A DNA stretch of 64,000 nucleotides, from positions 62,001 through 126,000 of the forward strand of contig JAGQDJ010000033.1 in NCBI GenBank assembly GCA_022885665.1, written 5' to 3'. The position numbers and the translations under genes are program-made. Under the pieces are notes generated by a model that saw only the letters and a list, made by a program, of their open reading frames with translations, made no database searches and had not been told where the DNA came from. The stretch comes from Triops longicaudatus. Taxonomy: Eukaryota > Arthropoda > Branchiopoda > Notostraca > Triopsidae. Of the stretch, positions 58,958 through 64,000 are shown piece by piece. Every line of letters starts with the position of its first letter. The stretch's first letter is position 1.

Positions 58958-61887
58958 CAAGAAAAGTGGTTGGACACTGCTGCCTTTGACTATAGTTAAT
59001 TAGTGTGCTGTAAGATGGGGAGTGAAGATATTAGAAGTGTGTGAATTGAAAGCTTATCTGTACAAACTAAACCCAACATGCATTACAAAGCGTCCCATTA
59101 CGGACTATTTTCTTAAGAGATAGAGAAATCATTCTTTACATACTTTTTAATGCAAGTACATTTTGACGTTAAAATGATTTCTATAATTTCGCGTTTCCAT
59201 TCACTTTCTCCGCAATCATATTTCCATGTGCAACCACGTTTTGTTTGATTCTCCTCCTAATTTAATATTGGTTGTCCGCTCCTCTGCTTATCATATTAAG
59301 CGATTTCTACTGTACTTGCGATAAAGAAAACATAAAGTTTTATACCACTTTAATTTTAGTTATGATTTAAATACAAACTTTAATGATATTTGCAATGAAT
59401 AAAGTTTCTTTGCTCATTAAGTTATAGAATATTGTGGTTTAATTAATGAGTTCGGCTCTTGATCGCCACGCATGCCCGAATACTCAGAGGGGGCTTATGT
59501 CGCCAACCCCATGTGGAGGCGTTTGTCAGGGTGCTGTGGAACTCCTTTACTGTAAGGTGTTCCATTTTGACCAATGTTTTCTATAGCGAGATTTCACTAC
59601 ATAGGCGAGGAACGTGTCTGTTTACACATATGTATAGTAAAACAGAGGACGAGTCGCCTTCAATAAGTTTCCAGTGAAGATTGCCAGTTCTGCCGCCTGT
59701 ACTTCGAAACTATATGTAGAAAAGAGCACAAAAGCCAGGAGATAGCAACCTTTGATGGAGGTTACAAGGCGGTTGTCCAATCATCGTCAAACTGGATTTT
59801 CTTTATTGTGTACTGGAGTGCGAGTGGTGCGAAAATCAGCTGGTGGTAGTGCAGTATTAATGCACAAAAAATTGAAGCAAGCCCAGTAAGATCAGAAAGG
59901 CAATGCTTTCCTGAGTTGTTCCAGATATTATCTTAAGGTTATAGACTTGCACGCCGGATTGCATGAGATACATTCTGAAAGGGAAAAGGTTTTGCTTGTT
60001 TGATTGATGGACGACGCTCGTAGAACTTGCGGGGAATGGCAACTTAGAAGAAATCTACAAGAAAAGACAAACTTTTGCCGAGACAAAACGAAGTCTGCAC
60101 GGGAAAAGTTCGTGAACAAGAAAAGGAGTGAAAGAGTTATCGTCCTTGTGCGACGAATGGATTTGTCATTCCTCTTCTTCTACAACTTCGCTGCACTTTT
60201 TATGAAATGCTTTCGCCTGTCTCCTTTCAGCATATCCTTTCGATAAAACGTTGCCTGCCATATAAACGCTGGAGAAATAATTGTTTCTTACGTTAACTTG
60301 CATGAATAAATTCGACATAAATCTTGCAGCAAAAAGAAAGTTCACTAAGACTTCGTTAGTCCAAAATCCGAGCAATATAAACTGTAAAAAGGGTAGTGAA
60401 TTTAACGCTTACTGTTTGAATTATAGTGAAACCTCCCACTGCCAAGCCTACCATAAAAACTTCCACTAAAGAAAAACGACGCATCCAGCCAGAACGCATA
60501 TCTGCTGCAAGAAATGCCCTATGACAAAAAAGCCATGGTACTCCAAAACGTGGGAACTGCGATCCATGTATACCGAGACCCGAATCGCAAACATGGGTGG
60601 TCGTCGACAGTTCTGCTCGTGAAGGTCCTGCTAAACGCTAAAAAAAGCTGTTAAGCCCCAGCCACAGACGTTCGTGAAGTACTAATTATGTTCTCTACTA
60701 CATGAATCTCTACTACATGAAAAGATTTAATTCTACAAAATTTATATCACCATAATTCTAAGTTTGAGTTCTGGCATCTTTGCCAAACCTTAACAATGTG
60801 AACTAGCGAAGGTATCTAACAACCAGTGCCGAGTACCTCTAACTGTGTGAACTGAAAGCGTTTGCTTCCAGACGGTTTGGCACCAGACCTATCATAAAAA
60901 GGAGGGCCAAATTATATAGATTTGCAAAGTTTTACAACAAAAAGTGTCATGGCAATCTACCTTTGCCTACTTTGCTTCTTGTTCACAAGAAAAGATTTAT
61001 GAGATCTTTTCAGTTCTTCAACTACCCTATACTGTTTCAGGTTTCCATTTCCTATAAGCTTTTCTTCGTCGTTACAAGAAAGCGTCGCTATATTTAGGAG
61101 GAAAAAATATGTTTTTAAGCAATAAATTGTGGCAGATTTTGTATTGAGCAAACCAGTTCTAAGAAAGAATGCATCGTTTAAAGTTAATGTTCCCATGTTA
61201 AAACTGTCGATAGCATTTAGTCACTCTTTTTAGCTCATCATAGCTTAATGAAGAAAAGGTCCAGTTGACGGAGCTTTAAATGCTCGCTCACCCTAACTCG
61301 ATAAACCAACGTCTAAGGCATATCAGAAGATTAAACGAGCAAGTTGGCTACGCAAAGCGCCTAAGCAGTATGAACCTCATCCCTGGAAGGATTTTGTTAG
61401 CAAGAGAGACACCACACCGAAGCTGAAAGTTTCCGTCGTGTAACAACTCGAGCATAATAAATTTGCCGCTTTGGGTATTTGGTTCAGCACAGGAAGCCTG
61501 GGTTCTGCCAACGAAACGAAGGCGTGGCAAGGGAAAAAGGTTGGTTAAATCCGCCTCCTTTTGTACAACCGGAAACTTAGCAGAAAAGTTGTCGTGCGTC
61601 TTGCATCTTTATTGTCACAGACTGTCTCCGGCAACTGGGCGATTAAGATGATATATAAGTGGGAAAAGAGGTAGCTGAGCGGTGCAATGGTCGTTATTTC
61701 GGATACAGGCCAAGAAAAAGGATCCAATTTTTGAAACGCATCTCCACCACTCCATAACAAAGCTCTTTTTTTAAGCAGAGGCCGAACACTTATAAAGAAA
61801 AATGCGAAAGGAGAGCCATGTTTGCGAGTTAAGCCTCACAGTAGGTCCATTGTTAACTCGCTTCTTTTCGTGCTCTTAATAGAGTAC

Positions 61888-61996
61888 TGAATTCCTCGCA
61901 ATCAAAATGGAAGGAGAAAAATCCCAAGGACAACATTTCTGGATGCTGGGCAAGGCTATAGAGTAAGGCTGCAAGGATCAATCCAACTTTCCTCAT
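61888..61996 (-). CDS. Candidate signal-peptide exon of the dpr-like gene
   Basis: On the minus strand an ATG at 61996 opens MRKVGLILAALLYSLAQ, a near-ideal signal peptide, followed by HPEMLSLGFFSFHFDCEEF. A GT at 61887 would leave phase 1, the phase needed to join the exon starting at 52985. The donor (GTACTC) is weak, the intron would be about 8.9 kb, and an ATG-led hydrophobic run can occur by chance, so this is only a candidate. Confidence 0.2.
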
Positions 61997-64000
61997 TCTT
62001 TTAAGCTGTGGAAAGTTCGTGAACCTGGGGAACCTTTTATTTGTTCCGAATTTGATGGAGGAAGGGGCTGACTCGTGCATAAGGAACCAGTCGAGTTAGT
62101 GTGAGCGTTTCTTCAGTAAGCTCCTTTTCAAAACGGTTTTTACCCCTTTTAGCACTGATAGATCTTTTTCCGCAAGTTTCTCTAGTAAAATAAGAAGGGT
62201 CGTAGGGTAGGCGTTGACTTGTGAGAAGGGTCTTTATGGCAACCGTGCTATCTTGGAAAGTTGCAAAGTGCATCACGACATGGTCACAGAGCAGTCAATG
62301 GCCTGCAGGCAGGCTGGAACCCGTTGCCGGATCTTGCCAACCATGGAGCAAAACCTGACTACGGCTTCATAAATGTGAAAACGGGGGCTTCCAAACTTTA
62401 TTTCGTTCGCCAGCCTAGTTATTGATTTAGGGTCTTAGTGCATTCGCTAAATTTGCAATATAGAGTATAACTTTTGGAGCTATTCATAATTCACTCTTTG
62501 ACTTATCCGGGGGCAAGTAAAGGTCAACCCATATTGCTTTAGAGGTCTTGGCACTTCATATTGTTCCTGCAGCAAAATCGGTGTTATTTGCTACAGCAGG
62601 GGAAAAACTGGAGCGAGTCGGTATAAATTCTGGGGCTATACTGTACATAAAGGTCGTTATTTCGCTTCCTGTCAAAGAAACGCTACTATTTAATGCTTTG
62701 CTCTTTTTGCTGTAATATCGCCAGGCTCATAAAAACGTTCCGAATGCCTGTGTCGCTCTTTCATGTAATTGGACTGGCGAAAACACCTTACTGCCGCGTC
62801 GTCCGTTGCTGCGACTACCATGAGTGACACACTTAAAAATGGTTACTGACGTTTAAGCTCTTAAGTGTTGGTAACAGCTATCACAGACAGCGGTGACACA
62901 AGAAGCATCACTCGAGTTATTTTACTTCCTTGTGCTACTTTCATATGGACTGAAGCCAACGAAAAGCTTTGAGGTGCAGATATGCCATGCGTGCAGAACA
63001 GACTGTTCAAAGGGAACGAAGACAAAAGGAAAGAACGTTAAAGGTACGAGCAAAAAGATCCCAAATATCTGGCCGTTCTTCCTGCGAATGACGGCCTCAG
63101 CGGTGCATGAGATGCATTTGCGCACCTAAGAACTTCAGTATTTGCCTTCTTGTGACCTTTTTTCGCGTGAGAAAAATTTATCGTAGAAATTTATATGAAA
63201 GCTTCCTGGTTCTGAAAAATCTCTTACTGCAGATCGCTGCAGCTAATATTATTTCCAAGCGAATAATCGCTTGCAATTTTCACACATCAGATTTATTTAT
63301 GTTTCGCAGAAGACATACCGTAAAATTGAAATTCGCTACTCTTCATTGTGAAATCGCGTGCGAAAGACGGATGTAACTAGCCTAAAATGTCTCCTTTTGA
63401 CGCTAAAGACAAGTGCTGACGTTCTCATAGATGAGAAATATTCTATTTCAAAGGGTGGCAACAAAAGTATATTAATCACCGAGCGAAACTGGAATGTGAT
63501 CCATTAATGCGAAATTAAATTCTAATTGTCGTCTCAAATTATGTGTTTCTTAATGTACTTACTTGAATGATCCCCTTTGCAAAGCCATAATAAAAGACTT
63601 TGCTTTTCCCTGTGCTTTTGAGGGGCTCGTTACCATTATTTCTGCGAAATGGGCGGCACGTTCCCTTTAAGAAGAACAAAAGGTATTCCATAAAGAATGA
63701 CTAGAATTGTTGGAGAGATTTTCTCCCTTTGGTCCTGGTAAAATGTCTTTTCCTTGAGGACTATCTTCTAAGCTGAAGTAATAGGTTACAGTAGACAAGG
63801 AAACGGGTTGTCTGAAAATTCATTTATGACGATATCCTAAAGTGATATTTTCGGAAAGGAAGTACATTAAATGTTCAAGCATGTTACAAGAAGCCTTTCA
63901 TAGCACTCGTCGCGACTTGTGAAACTTGTACGTATGAGTAGCATTGTACACTTGAGACCGGACAACCTTTCGTCACAAGTCTTTGTGACAAATTTGCAAG
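61997..64000. other. Right end of window, no recognised gene
   Basis: Only short open frames without recognisable domains. If the dpr-like gene extends this far, its promoter could be here or beyond the window. Confidence 0.4.

Larger units (their letters stand above)
52986..61887. other. Right intergenic or dpr 5' intron region
   Basis: AT-rich, with the two MITE copies and the palindrome at 58936-58957. No confident exon was seen on either strand. Confidence 0.45.

Overview
This is eukaryotic, probably arthropod, genomic DNA. Genes are split into exons with GT/AG borders and long AT-rich introns, and there is no bacterial-style gene packing. The two gene families recognised are animal nervous-system cell-surface proteins: a class-1 transmembrane semaphorin (Sema1a type) and a Dpr-type two-Ig protein, a family typical of arthropods. 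The species cannot be told from the sequence.

Layout. 1-6985: no recognised gene; possible promoter and 5' leader of the semaphorin near the right end. 6986-28482 (+): Sema1a-like gene in 18 coding exons, with every splice phase matching. The first exon carries a signal peptide, intron 1 is 11.5 kb, exons 2-18 encode the sema domain, PSI domain, a variable stalk, one membrane helix and a short tail. The assembled frame predicts 851 residues. 28483-52985 (-): a dpr-like gene running toward the semaphorin. Four exons (52985-52669, 52332-52047, 48355-48228, 44299-44131) encode two Ig domains with matching phases. A candidate last exon with a hydrophobic tail lies at 38429-38299 and a candidate signal-peptide exon at 61996-61888; both are tentative. 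The rest of 28.5-44 kb and 53-64 kb shows no confident coding sequence.

Repeats are sparse: an (AAT)17 microsatellite in semaphorin intron 1, a GATC-rich hAT-like non-autonomous element in a dpr intron (47485-47868), a 182-bp hAT-like MITE (56060-56241) with a truncated relative at 54781-54855, and several strong foldbacks (12423-12473, 32064-32099, 49531-49605, 58936-58957).

Sema1a acts as an axon-guidance ligand and receptor with Plexin A. Dpr proteins bind DIP-family Ig proteins in synaptic partner choice. The window therefore holds two convergent neuronal recognition genes. I found no new multi-gene system. The most useful second looks are the phase-symmetric stalk exons and possible alternative 3' ends of the semaphorin, the acidic insert in the first Ig domain of the Dpr protein, and the two MITE families.
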